A DNA stretch of 64,000 nucleotides from Pontibacter sp. G13 (GCF_031851795.1 NZ_CP134696.1:434001-498000), one strand, 5' to 3'. Counted from the stretch's first letter, positions 44,429 to 53,941 are shown. A program made the numbers and translations. The notes: generated by a model not told the origin, from the sequence alone.

Positions 44429-44518
44429 ATGAAGAATTGGAGACAGACATATATGTGTTGTTGCAAAACGACTTGGTTGAGGATTTCTCGGAAAAGCCTC
44501 TCCTCAACCCGAACCTAA
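44429..44518 (+). CDS. Attenuator leader peptide with Cys-Cys-Cys run
   Basis: A 29-codon frame starts ATG 44429, 16 bp after the metZ stop, and ends TAA 44516-44518. It begins MKNWRQTYMCCCKTTW. Codons 10-12 (44456-44464) are TGT TGT TGC. An internal ATG at 44453 would start directly before the Cys codons (MCCC). The Cys run lies 10 nt before the first strand of the pause hairpin, the spacing needed for a stalled ribosome to cover that strand. The peptide itself has no expected function; its translation is the sensor for the attenuator at 44475-44576. Confidence 0.85.
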   Translation: MKNWRQTYMCCCKTTWLRISRKSLSSTRT

Positions 44519-44576
44519 ATTTGTGTTAAGGTGCGTTTACAGGGGGCTTTTCCGGATACGGAGAAGCCCTTTTTTT
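44475..44576 (+). terminator. Cysteine-responsive transcription attenuator
   Basis: Four RNA segments give mutually exclusive folds. 1:2 is GGTTGAGGA (44475-44483) with TCCTCAACC (44501-44509). 2:3 is CGGAAAAGCC (44489-44498) with GGCTTTTCCG (44545-44554), extendable to 13 pairs with G-U. 3:4 is GGGCTTTTCCG (44544-44554) with CGGAGAAGCCC (44559-44569), 11 pairs around GATA, followed by seven U (44570-44576). This is the trp/his-type arrangement. With Cys-tRNA scarce, the ribosome stalls at 44456-44464 and covers segment 1, so 2:3 forms and transcription goes on. With Cys plentiful, 3:4 terminates. It controls the sulfite reductase, siroheme and ferredoxin genes. Confidence 0.88.
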
Positions 44577-44670
44577 GAAGCATCAAGCACTTGTCAAACT
44601 ACTTTCAAACGGAATTACCCGATATACTCAAGCGCCTAACTACTTCGTTCCCAACCAACTCAAACTGATC

Positions 44671-46776
44671 ATGCAAAGCTTCAGAACAGAAATTGAAAAC
44701 CCCATTGTCCAAAGGGACATTATAGAGCTAGAGCGGAAGATCCGCGAGTTCAAGGAAGGCAAACTCGACGAGGAGAAATTCCGGAGTCTGCGCCTAGCAC
44801 GAGGCGTATATGGCCAACGCCAACCTGGCGTACAGATGATTCGGATCAAACTTCCTTACGGAAAAATGACCGTACGCCAGCTTCGGAGAATTAGTGATGT
44901 GGCAGACGAATATTCCAACGGAAATCTCCATGCCACTACCCGTCAGGATATCCAGATCCACTACGTATCCCTTGACCGCACGCCTGAACTTTGGGCGGAG
45001 CTCGAAAAGGATGAAGTGACGCTTCGCGAGGCATGTGGAAATACCGTGCGCAACGTCACCGCGTCGCCATTGGCCGGAATCGATGCAGAGGAGCCATTTG
45101 ATGTAACTCCCTATGCGCATGCTTTCTTTGCCTACTTCCTCCGGAATCCAGTCTGCCAGGAAATGGGACGAAAATTCAAGGTTTCCTTTTCCTCCAGCCC
45201 TCGCGATACCGCTTTTTCCTTCATGCACGACTTGGGCTTTATCCCCAAAGTGCGGGTAGAAAATGGCCAAGAAGTGCGAGGATTTAAAGTCTTGCTGGGA
45301 GGAGGATTGGGGGCGCAGCCTGCATTGGCACATGTCGTCCATGAATTTCTTCCCACGGATGAATTGATTCCTTTTTCTGAGAGCGTCATCCGGATATTTG
45401 ACCGCCATGGAGAGCGCTCCAAGCGTTTCAAGGCCCGCATGAAATTCCTCGTGAAGAAAATTGGGGTGGACGAACTTTTACGCCTGGCTACCGAGGAGCG
45501 AAAAGCGCTTCCTCATCAGACCTATCCGATCGATGCGGAATCCGTCGATGCGCCACAGCTTCCTGAATTCCAGAAGGCACCGAATGTAGTAATTGAGGAC
45601 CAGCAGGCATTTGAGTTGTGGATGTCCACGAATGTAAAGCCACAAAAGCAGCCGGGGTATTTTGCGATTCAGATCCCCTTGCAGCTTGGCAATATCGACA
45701 CCCAACGTGCACGACAATTGGCTGATCTGGTGGAGGGGTTTGCTGGTGATGATATTCGCGTGACCCCTACTCAAGGGTTGATCCTGCGCTATGCTGTAGA
45801 GGAACACCTTCCCTATCTTTTCCAAGAGTTGTCCAAGTTGGGTCTGGCTGATCCGGGATTCGGAAGTATTGCAGATATCACAGCTTGCCCAGGAACGGAT
45901 ACTTGTAATCTGGCCATTTCCTCCAGTACAGGAATTTCCGTGGCATTGGAGCAGGTCATTCGCAGCGAATACCCTGAACTCCTTCATAATCTCGATCTAT
46001 CTATCAAGATCAGCGGTTGCATGAATGCCTGCGGTCAACACTCAATCGCGGCCATAGGATTTCACGGATCGACCATCAAATCTGGCGATGCCGTGGCTCC
46101 AGCGCTCCAAATCTTGCTGGGAGGAGGAGTACTAGGAGATGGAGAAGCAGCAGTCGCCCAAAAGGTGATCAAGATCCCCACCAAGCGAGGACCAGCCGCT
46201 CTTCGAGTGATTTTGGATGACTACGAAGCGAACGCGCTAGAAGGAGAATATTACGCCCACTATTTCGAGCGTCAAGGGAAAGCCTATTTCTATACCCTCT
46301 TGAAGGAATTGGGCAACAGCAAAAACCTCACGCAGGATGATTATCTCGACTGGGGCCATGAAATTGCTTTTGAACCGGCGATTGGTGTGGGTGAATGTGC
46401 AGGAGTCGTGATTGACTTGGTAGCCACCTTACTGTTCGAGACCCAGGAAAAAATCGATTTGGCACATGAAGCTCTGCAATATGGCTCCTTTTCTGATGCG
46501 ATCTACCATGCATACTCCGCATTTGTGAATGGTGCCAAAGCCATTCTCATTCGCGAAGGCCTAGAAAACAATACGCATGCAGGAATCATCTCAGGTTTTC
46601 AGGAGCATATTGTAGCTACCGGAAAACTGAAGCTTGCCAGTGCATTCCCGACCTTGGTATATGCCATCAAGGAAAATGAACCCTCTGAATCCTTTGCGCA
46701 AGCATACCTCGCATCCTCCGAAGCATTCTTGAAACAACTGGTTGAATTGCACCAAACGCCTAAATCCCATGCGTAA
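44671..46776 (+). CDS. Siroheme sulfite (nitrite) reductase with C-terminal HEPN domain
   Basis: 701 residues from ATG 44671. The longer frame begins inside the attenuator U-tract and is rejected. Two NIR/SIR half-repeats: ferredoxin-like domains at ~50-115 (MIRIKLPYGKMTVRQLRRIS) and ~345-410, with heme-binding halves after each. The coupled siroheme-[4Fe-4S] centre is C406 and C412 (ACPGTDTCNLA) plus C450 and C454 (SGCMNACGQH). It reduces sulfite to sulfide with six electrons, probably from the ferredoxin at 48141. Residues ~590-700 (LAHEALQYGSFSDAIYHAYS) form a HEPN-like helical domain fused to the enzyme. Sulfite rather than nitrite is inferred from cysH, metZ and the Cys attenuator. Confidence 0.9.
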   Translation: MQSFRTEIENPIVQRDIIELERKIREFKEGKLDEEKFRSLRLARGVYGQRQPGVQMIRIKLPYGKMTVRQLRRISDVADEYSNGNLHATTRQDIQIHYVSLDRTPELWAELEKDEVTLREACGNTVRNVTASPLAGIDAEEPFDVTPYAHAFFAYFLRNPVCQEMGRKFKVSFSSSPRDTAFSFMHDLGFIPKVRVENGQEVRGFKVLLGGGLGAQPALAHVVHEFLPTDELIPFSESVIRIFDRHGERSKRFKARMKFLVKKIGVDELLRLATEERKALPHQTYPIDAESVDAPQLPEFQKAPNVVIEDQQAFELWMSTNVKPQKQPGYFAIQIPLQLGNIDTQRARQLADLVEGFAGDDIRVTPTQGLILRYAVEEHLPYLFQELSKLGLADPGFGSIADITACPGTDTCNLAISSSTGISVALEQVIRSEYPELLHNLDLSIKISGCMNACGQHSIAAIGFHGSTIKSGDAVAPALQILLGGGVLGDGEAAVAQKVIKIPTKRGPAALRVILDDYEANALEGEYYAHYFERQGKAYFYTLLKELGNSKNLTQDDYLDWGHEIAFEPAIGVGECAGVVIDLVATLLFETQEKIDLAHEALQYGSFSDAIYHAYSAFVNGAKAILIREGLENNTHAGIISGFQEHIVATGKLKLASAFPTLVYAIKENEPSESFAQAYLASSEAFLKQLVELHQTPKSHA

Positions 46777-47538
46777 ACTTTCCACCACTCCCAAAGTAAG
46801 TCTGGTTGGAGCAGGACCGGGAGATCCTGACTTGATCAGCGTCAAAGGTCTCAAGGCGATCCAACAGGCCGATGTCATTCTCCACGACGCATTGGCGAAT
46901 GACCTATTGCTGGAAGAAGCCAAACCCGAAGCAATCCTCATCTCTGTTGGAAAACGGGCAGGTAAGCACAGATATAGCCAGGCCGAAATTCAGCATTTGA
47001 TGTTGCAGCATGCACTTCAACACGGACACGTAGTTCGCCTCAAGGGAGGAGATCCATTCATTTTTGGACGTGGATACGAGGAACTTTCCTACCTCACTGC
47101 CTTCGATGTGGAGACTGAGGTGATTCCCGGAATCTCTAGTCTTTCGGCTGTCCCCGGTACCAATGGAATCCCACTTACGGCGAGAGGTGTCAACGAAAGT
47201 TTCTGGGCGATCACAGCCACCACTTCATCAGGAGCCTTGTCTGGGGATGTCTATCTTGCAGCTCGAAGTACAGCCACGGTCGTCATCTTTATGGGCATGC
47301 GGAAGCTTGGCGAGATCGTCGAGATCTTCAAGCGCCTAGGCAAGTCCCAAACTCCCATCGCTGTGATTCAGTCGGGTACACTCCCCGAGGAGAATCGGGC
47401 AATTGGAACGATCGACACCATCGAAGCTTTGGTCAAACGAAAACAACTGGGTACCCCAGCACTGATTGTGATTGGAGAAGTAGTAAAGCTACACCCTGAT
47501 CTCTCTCACGAATCAGTGGTAGAATACGGATTAACATC

Positions 47539-47554
<16 letters not shown>
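46769..47554 (+). CDS. cobA: Uroporphyrinogen-III C-methyltransferase (SUMT)
   Basis: 261 residues from ATG 46769, overlapping the sulfite reductase stop by 8 nt. SUMT signatures: VSLVGAGPGDPDLISVKGLK, RLKGGDPFIFGRGYEE and VIPGISSLSAVPG. It methylates uroporphyrinogen III at C2 and C7 with SAM to give precorrin-2, the siroheme precursor. The overlap gives translational coupling with the siroheme enzyme it supplies. It corresponds to the C-terminal half of E. coli CysG; the other half is the next gene. Confidence 0.94.
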
Positions 47555-48491
<937 letters not shown>

Positions 48492-48510
48492 CCGTGCTTG
48501 TTTCATGGAG

Positions 48511-48541
48511 CCGCGCACTCATCCGGGTGCGCGGTTATTTT
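48511..48541 (+). terminator. Terminator of the sulfur operon
   Basis: CCGCGCAC (48511-48518) pairs with GTGCGCGG (48527-48534), then TTATTTT. Confidence 0.88.
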
Positions 48542-48695
48542 GTATCCAAGCCCACAGAAACTGACTATCCGTGGTTACCTGTAGATAAAGACAGAATATG
48601 GGTACTTGCAGACGACGATTGATCCTAACCCAGATTCAAACGAAAAATGGGGTACCCGGCACTGGATACCCCAAGTTCTATTCGATCAAACGATC

Positions 48696-49526
48696 TTACT
48701 CCTGAGGAGAATTGAGGCGAAACATCACCCCAATGTTGATTCCCAAGCTGCTAAATGGCGTTGCTTCAGTCAAAGCATCTCGGGGTTGATCCAAATTTAC
48801 ATTGGGATTGGTCTCAATATTGTCGTCTGGGCTGATTTCGCTTTTGTAGTCGATCTCCCTCTGAAAGGTATTCAAACCGGGGAGCACATCCTGTCCATTG
48901 ATGCTCAATTCCTGCACCTCGGCCTTATTCCGAAAGATGTTGAGGTTGATCAACTGAATTTCGGCAATCAGGGAAATATGCTCCGAGGTTGCAACGGCAA
49001 CTCCCAATCCACCATGGAATCCGACCGAAAACCCACCATTGATCTTAAGTTCTGTAAGGGTTTCCACTCCAGAGGTAATTACTTGAGATTTCCCCAAGGT
49101 CCGACCTGTTACCGGGAAAACGAGCCCTACTCGACTATACAATCGGGTCCGCTCACCTCCTGTAGAAATGATTAGTGCTGGCACCAATTGAAACTTATTG
49201 GCTTGACTGGTCAAGTTCACCAGCTCATCTCCCACCTCCGTGCGAGAGACTTGCACTTCCTCTCCAAATAGGAACGAGCCACCGAGCATCACTCCCAGAT
49301 GTCGATTGAACATATATCCTACTACGAGATCGGCATACAGACCTTTCCCAAGGGTAGTGTTGTTATTTTCGAGGTTTCCGTTGATGTTATTGGAACCCAG
49401 TGGGGGACTGAATGCGCCCCATGCATATCCAACAGCCGGCGTGATGAACCAAGTCTGAGCGTTAAGTTGATTCAAGGATGAAAGGAGCAAGCATAAGCAA
49501 ATCAGGTGAATACCAAATTTGGGCAT
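48696..49526 (-). CDS. Secreted outer-membrane beta-barrel type protein
   Basis: 276 residues with a signal peptide (MPKFGIHLICLCLLLSSLNQ, cleavage after NAQ). The mature chain has alternating amphipathic strands joined by glycine turns (ADLVVGYMFNRHLGVMLGGS, KFQLVPALIISTGGERTRLY, GGFSVGFHGGLGVAVATSEH) and ends with SSLGINIGVMFRLNSPQE. This is consistent with an eight-to-ten-strand OmpA/OmpW-type barrel. No named family. Convergent with the sulfur operon. Confidence 0.7.
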   Translation of the reverse strand: MPKFGIHLICLCLLLSSLNQLNAQTWFITPAVGYAWGAFSPPLGSNNINGNLENNNTTLGKGLYADLVVGYMFNRHLGVMLGGSFLFGEEVQVSRTEVGDELVNLTSQANKFQLVPALIISTGGERTRLYSRVGLVFPVTGRTLGKSQVITSGVETLTELKINGGFSVGFHGGLGVAVATSEHISLIAEIQLINLNIFRNKAEVQELSINGQDVLPGLNTFQREIDYKSEISPDDNIETNPNVNLDQPRDALTEATPFSSLGINIGVMFRLNSPQE

Positions 49527-49748
49527 GGTGTTGAAAAATCTATTCGTTAAATATTATCCAGAATAATAATACCTTGAATAGAAATCATTTCATGGACAAT
49601 CTGCCGAAAGTATGAACATGTCCAAGATGATGTGTGAATCCGACTGATTCAAGAAATCATATCAGGCTTTTCTCATGAAGGATCTACTCCCCATTGGATT
49701 GAACAAATCCAATTTCGAATGAGTTTTTAACGGAAAATAGCCTATTCC

Positions 49749-50312
49749 ATGAAATCTCTACTGAACACGAGTCTTTCCTTGATGATTTTCTGTCTAGCGG
49801 TAGTCTTCATGACTAGCTGTACAGGATATACGGTCTCTACAGATATAGACAAGCAAGCTGATTTCACTCAGTTCCGGACCTATAAATTTCGATCTATCGA
49901 CTCCAATGTCAAAAACGGGGCATTCACAGATATCAGCCAAAGACGAATTTTGGATGCCATTCGCTCTGAAATGAATTCCCGAGGGTATAAAGAAGTCGAA
50001 TCTGGAGAGGATCTGGACATCGTAGTGTTTGTTGCAGTTCAAAATAAGACAGAGGTATCTACGACCCCCTATCCTACCCCAGGGTATTACTATGGCCCTT
50101 TTTGGTACAATGGATGGTACACCTATGACACCAATGTATACAACTATCAGGAGGGAACACTATTCATTGACCTCGTAGATTCTGGAAAGCAGCAACTGGT
50201 TTGGCAAGGGACTGCTACGAAGGCCATAGACAAAAAGGACCGGAGCGAAGAGAAAATTGACAAAATCGTGGGAGCGATCTACTCCAAATACCCACATACC
50301 GCGGGTAATTAA
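49749..50312 (+). CDS. DUF4136-family lipoprotein
   Basis: 187 residues. The lipobox MTSC (C24) after a hydrophobic stretch marks a lipoprotein. DUF4136 features are VSTDIDKQADFTQFRTYKF at the mature N-terminus, RRILDAIRSEMNSRGYKEVE, DLDIVVFVAVQNKTEV, a Tyr/Pro-rich loop (YPTPGYYYGPFWYNGWYTY) and LFIDLVDSGKQQLVWQGTAT. Function of the family is unknown; it is usually attached to the outer membrane facing the periplasm. Confidence 0.92.
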   Translation: MKSLLNTSLSLMIFCLAVVFMTSCTGYTVSTDIDKQADFTQFRTYKFRSIDSNVKNGAFTDISQRRILDAIRSEMNSRGYKEVESGEDLDIVVFVAVQNKTEVSTTPYPTPGYYYGPFWYNGWYTYDTNVYNYQEGTLFIDLVDSGKQQLVWQGTATKAIDKKDRSEEKIDKIVGAIYSKYPHTAGN

Positions 50313-50331
50313 ATCCACGATATACTACAAC

Positions 50332-50363
50332 AAAGGGCCTCAATCATGCGATTGAGGCCCTTT
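50332..50363. terminator. Bidirectional terminator between convergent genes
   Basis: AAAGGGCCTCAATC (50332-50345) and its exact complement (50350-50363) with loop ATGC form a 14-bp stem. The A/T ends on both sides serve both strands. Confidence 0.88.
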
Positions 50364-50382
50364 AGTATGAGGATTAGTATGC

Positions 50383-51327
50383 TTAGGCCTTGACCAGCAT
50401 GGCTCCATAAGAGTAGCCACCGCCAAACACAGCCAATACAATCAGGTCTCCAGGCTTGAATTTATCCTGTGTCTCTGAGAATCCGATTGCACATCCAGCA
50501 CAACCCGTATTTCCCAAGTACTGAATGTTGGATACTACCTGTTCTTCGGTGAGTTCCAATTGCCCAGCGACGTTTTGGGAGATTCGATTATTCGCCTGAT
50601 GAGGAATAAAATAGTTGAGATCGGATACCTTGTATCCATTTTTCTCAATGATTTCGCGGGTGGTCTCGCTCATGTATTGGCAAGCATTGATGAATACATC
50701 CCGTCCATGTGGCATGATAATCCCGCCGTCCCATGGCTTGAGTTGTACTCCCTCAGTGCCTTTGCCTGTACAGGCTGCTCCTCCAGTGATGATTTCCTCT
50801 ACCTTCAGATCGCGATCAGTCTGGCGTTCTTTGCTCACGAAAATCGCAGCAGCGCCGTCTCCCCACAAATGGCCTGCAACCTTGTCGGTCTCGTTGGCAT
50901 AAGCGGTATTGTGCTCTGATACGATTACCAAGGCATGTTTGGCTTTTCCCATCGCAAAGTATCCTTCCACGATTTCCATGGCGTTCAAGGTGGAAGAACA
51001 AGCGGAAGAAATAGAAACTGCTGGAATATTGTTTACCCCCAATTCGGCCTGTACAATGTGTGCAAGCGTCGAAACTGTATCGTAGGGGGAGTAGGTCGCC
51101 CCGACGATCAAGTCCAGTTCTTCCAGAGGAAAAGGCAAATTGGGAAGTGCCTTGCGAACTGCTTCGACGGCCATGGTATTGGTATTCTCATCCGGCCCAG
51201 CTTTTCTGCGCTCCTTGATTCCGGTTCTGGCCTCGATCCATTCGTCAGTGATACCATTTACGGGTTCGAAATACGAATTCGGTACCACCGTTGAAGGTAG
51301 ATAATGGGATAAGGTATTGATGTACAT
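50383..51327 (-). CDS. 3-oxoacyl-ACP synthase III (FabH-like)
   Basis: 314 residues with the ketosynthase III triad: C110 in SISSACSSTLNAM, H244 in FIPHQANNRIS and N274 in YLGNTGCAGCAIG. The N-terminus (INTLSHYLPSTVVPN, WIEARTGIKERR) and the final glycine loop (LAVFGGGYSYGAMLVKA) are KAS III-like. It would condense an acyl-CoA with malonyl-ACP to start fatty-acid chains. The asparagine neighbourhood (GNTGCAG instead of GNTSAAS) differs from the housekeeping FabH, so a specialised acyl-starter or secondary-metabolism role is possible. Isolated from other fab genes. Confidence 0.9.
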   Translation of the reverse strand: MYINTLSHYLPSTVVPNSYFEPVNGITDEWIEARTGIKERRKAGPDENTNTMAVEAVRKALPNLPFPLEELDLIVGATYSPYDTVSTLAHIVQAELGVNNIPAVSISSACSSTLNAMEIVEGYFAMGKAKHALVIVSEHNTAYANETDKVAGHLWGDGAAAIFVSKERQTDRDLKVEEIITGGAACTGKGTEGVQLKPWDGGIIMPHGRDVFINACQYMSETTREIIEKNGYKVSDLNYFIPHQANNRISQNVAGQLELTEEQVVSNIQYLGNTGCAGCAIGFSETQDKFKPGDLIVLAVFGGGYSYGAMLVKA

Positions 51328-51608
51328 GTCGTTAGCCGTTATGATTACACGGGCTTTTGTCGTTCTGACGGCTAACTTACCAAAATGAGCGCAAAAAATC
51401 TGTATTCAGCCAATGGAATATTCCGGATGTTTAATATCCCAGAAATAGGCCTATGTGCCTAATTTGCATGATTTTGCATCGAATCTCCTTGGGATACCCA
51501 GAGCAGAAAGCACTCGACTGCTTCGAGACAGCGACTTTTTGTCTTTCTCCAAATATCCCATGTTGGATTGATCTTGAGGGCATTGTAAATGCGAATATTC
51601 GCCCCTAG

Positions 51609-51983
51609 CTAAGATCCTTTATGGAACTCGATCAATTCGAAACGATTCCCGAATGGATCATAAAAAAAGAAACGTTCACGGTCCGGAAACTTACTGGTGT
51701 CTTTGGTGCGCACGCCATTTTCTTCCAATTGCCTTCTAGTATCTGCAAGCTGTCCGATCCGGAAGGCGGGATGCCGTGGAGACACCTTGAAAGGGTCTTC
51801 TTCTAGCAAATGGATCTCATAGGGACCGAATTGGAACCAAGCCCCCGGGCGATGTAACAAAGCCTCAGGCCTAGGTTTTTCAGGCAATCCCAGGGATTCT
51901 GTGTAAAATTCAATCGCTTGCTGGGTACTTCCCGGAGGAATGGGAAGCTGTACATGGTCAAAATCGTCAATCTTCCAATTCAT
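51609..51983 (-). CDS. VOC (glyoxalase/bleomycin-resistance) superfamily protein
   Basis: 124 residues with two beta-alpha-beta-beta-beta halves: DHVQLPIPPGSTQQAIEFYT at the start and HPAFRIGQLADTRRQLEENG in the second half, ending FFYDPFGNRFELIEFHKG. The metal ligands expected are H10 and E in FELIEF. Function ranges from dioxygenase to drug binding and cannot be specified. Its start overlaps the upstream lipoprotein gene end by 17 nt, so they share a transcript. Confidence 0.9.
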   Translation of the reverse strand: MNWKIDDFDHVQLPIPPGSTQQAIEFYTESLGLPEKPRPEALLHRPGAWFQFGPYEIHLLEEDPFKVSPRHPAFRIGQLADTRRQLEENGVRTKDTSKFPDRERFFFYDPFGNRFELIEFHKGS

Positions 51984-52407
51984 CTGTAGCCGCTATTTCT
52001 CTAAACTCATGGCCCGAAATATCTTCGAACTCATCATAAAAATACACATTGACCATGCTGTATTCGGAGGAATCCGAAATACTGGTCATCAACACCTCTA
52101 TTACCCGCCTTTCTATGTACGCTTGATTGAGGGTGTCTTCGTGATAAAGCTGGCTATTGCCAATCACCAAATTGAGATCATCCACCCAAGTTTCGTATTC
52201 GTCAGACCAGCCCTCTTCCTCGTATAGACTTACATAATCTGCCTTCAATCCTTCCATATAGGCCTGAAATCGGGCTTTCTTACCATAGCCCATAGAAACC
52301 GCCTCATCAATGTACAGATCTTCTGCATCAAGCCCCGTATTGTGGTCACATCCAACGGAGAGGATCAATATTGGAATAAGGACGAATGCTAGCATTGAGT
52401 TTTTCAT
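51967..52407 (-). CDS. Small lipoprotein of unknown function
   Basis: 146 residues from ATG 52407 (the open frame extends upstream without a signal sequence). The lipobox LSVGC follows a hydrophobic stretch (LAFVLIPILILSVGC). The mature part is acidic and helical (YIDEAVSMGYGKKARFQAYM, YVSLYEEEGWSDEYETWVDD) and ends in an acidic tail (AATDELED). No family recognised. It overlaps the VOC gene by 17 nt. Confidence 0.75.
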   Translation of the reverse strand: MKNSMLAFVLIPILILSVGCDHNTGLDAEDLYIDEAVSMGYGKKARFQAYMEGLKADYVSLYEEEGWSDEYETWVDDLNLVIGNSQLYHEDTLNQAYIERRVIEVLMTSISDSSEYSMVNVYFYDEFEDISGHEFREIAATDELED

Positions 52408-52472
52408 GGGGATGGAGTTCTTAATTGGATCCAAAGTTACCAATTCTCGTCCAAACCTAATTCGAAGAAACG

Positions 52473-52504
52473 AAAAAAGGGAAGGCCGAAACCTTCCCTT
52501 TTTT
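52473..52504. terminator. Bidirectional terminator
   Basis: AAAAAAGGGAAGG (52473-52485) pairs with CCTTCCCTTTTTT (52492-52504), loop CCGAAA. It separates the mini sorting-domain gene from the lipoprotein gene. Confidence 0.88.
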
Positions 52505-52523
52505 GATGCAAGTTGCTCGTCGA

Positions 52524-52856
52524 TCAATCCATTTTCATCAACTTGAAAGCCTGTGTTTGTTCATGTTGGTGAACCTTCACCAAGTACAATCCCCGAGGCA
52601 ACTCCAGCCCAGCCTGGCAAATGACCTCATGTTGTTGGTGATATCGGTACAAGGTGACAGGTAGACGTTCGCCTGATACAGTGAAGATTTCAACATCCAG
52701 ATCCTTGTCCGTAGAACGAAAGGTAAAGCCTTTGTCCAGAATAGAAACTTTGCTGACTGAGGTATTCGCAGTATCCGCCTTGAGAACGGTCCATCCTACG
52801 AATGGGGCAACGACTAAGATGACGAGCAAGAAAAACAGTGGTAAACTGGAATTCAT
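52524..52856 (-). CDS. Miniature protein: membrane segment plus T9SS-like sorting domain
   Basis: 110 residues from ATG 52856. A signal/anchor helix (LPLFFLLVILVVAPFVGW, residues 5-22) is followed by a single ~75-residue domain with the beta pattern of a T9SS type A CTD: DLDVEIFTVSGERLPVTLYR, GLELPRGLYLVKVHQ and ending FKLMKMD. There is no passenger between. It could be a free sorting-domain protein, a decayed T9SS substrate or an envelope protein using the fold for another purpose. It is flanked by terminators, so transcribed alone. Confidence 0.65.
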   Translation of the reverse strand: MNSSLPLFFLLVILVVAPFVGWTVLKADTANTSVSKVSILDKGFTFRSTDKDLDVEIFTVSGERLPVTLYRYHQQHEVICQAGLELPRGLYLVKVHQHEQTQAFKLMKMD

Positions 52857-53109
52857 GATAAAAGCTAGGTTCTCAACTGCAGGGCAGTTGTAGGGTTGAA
52901 TGCCAAGGGAAAGGTTCTGGGCTTCCCTCGTACGCCTAGCAATAATCAAATACTGGGCCAACCGTGTCGGCAGACAGAATAATTGTGTATGATCAGTTAG
53001 TTATCGTTACAGGAAATGACGAAAAACAAGACTAAATCGCACCGCAAATCATCAAATGACCTGTTTGGATCATGATTTAGGACCAATTGAACGTGTAAGG
53101 TTTTTCGCA

Positions 53110-53146
53110 AAAAGTAAAGCGGGAAGATGCAAACATCTTCCCGCTT
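53110..53146 (-). terminator. Terminator after the NifU-family gene
   Basis: AAGCGGGAAGATG (53117-53129) and its exact complement (53134-53146), loop CAAA. TTTACTTTTTG follows on the minus strand. Confidence 0.88.
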
Positions 53147-53167
53147 CATTATTTCGGATCGTTAAAA

Positions 53168-53722
53168 CTATACGGCTTCGACTGATTTTACTTGAGGGAC
53201 CATTCTGGTCATCAATCCTTCGATGCCTTGCTTGAGCGTAATCGTCGAAGATGGACAGCCAGAGCAAGACCCTTGTAGGCGTAGCTTCAAGATCCCATCT
53301 CCTTCGTCAAATCCTTCGAAGATGATATCTCCACCATCCATGGCAACTGCCGGGCGCACATGGCTTTCGAGCAGTTCCTTGATTTTTTTGGTGGTCTCAT
53401 CGTCATTGCTTTCCTCTTCTTCTGCCTCTTCTACGAAGGCACCTTCCAAAATTGGCTGGTTGCTGGCAAAATAGGCCTTCAGAAAATCCTTCACAGTAGG
53501 AATGATCTCTTCCCACTGGAAGTCAGAACTTTTGGTAATGGTGATGAAACGATCACCGATGAATACCCCCTCCACAAACCGGAAGTCGAAGAGTTTCTTC
53601 GCAATCGGGGCATCTGCTGTATGGCTAACATCCGGGAAATCCGCGCTTCCCGATTTCATGAGGGTGCGTTCCACCACGAACTTCAAGGATGCTGGATTTG
53701 GCGTGATTTCCGTGTAAATCAT
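53168..53722 (-). CDS. NifU-family Fe-S carrier/scaffold (Nfu type)
   Basis: 184 residues with two domains. The Nfu N-terminal domain (residues 1-85) shows TEITPNPASLKFVVERTL and DFRFVEGVFIGDRFITITK. After an acidic linker (EEAEEEESNDDE), the NifU C-terminal domain (110-184) has RPAVAMDGGDIIFEGF and the cluster motif CSGCPSST (C153, C156). Nfu proteins carry [4Fe-4S] clusters to target enzymes. Single gene with its own terminator. The sulfur operon upstream encodes several Fe-S proteins, but there is no direct link. Confidence 0.93.
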   Translation of the reverse strand: MIYTEITPNPASLKFVVERTLMKSGSADFPDVSHTADAPIAKKLFDFRFVEGVFIGDRFITITKSSDFQWEEIIPTVKDFLKAYFASNQPILEGAFVEEAEEEESNDDETTKKIKELLESHVRPAVAMDGGDIIFEGFDEGDGILKLRLQGSCSGCPSSTITLKQGIEGLMTRMVPQVKSVEAV

Positions 53723-53903
53723 GTCAATCTATATTGTTGTCTGCGCAATTTACGGTTTTCCTCCCGCATTGACGAATCTTCTTATGCAAAGGAGGTTAGG
53801 TTGGACGTTCATACGGCCCAATAGGCAAAAAGGTCCTTTTATCGCGAATTTGGATACAGATTTGGGCCAAATCAGCCTTATCCACCCCAATCTATACGCC
53901 CAT

Positions 53904-53941
53904 AAAAAACCGGAATCGTCCCTTCAGCGACGATTCCGGTT
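53904..53941 (-). terminator. Terminator after the 155-aa secreted protein gene
   Basis: AACCGGAATCGTC (53908-53920) is complementary to 53929-53941. TTTTTTA follows on the minus strand. It ends the three-gene unit that starts with the giant repeat gene. Confidence 0.85.

Noticed and set aside
44575-44670. N-terminal extension of the sulfite reductase from an upstream TTG
   Set aside because: It would begin inside the terminator U-tract and adds residues unlike the family; ATG 44671 gives the usual N-terminus.
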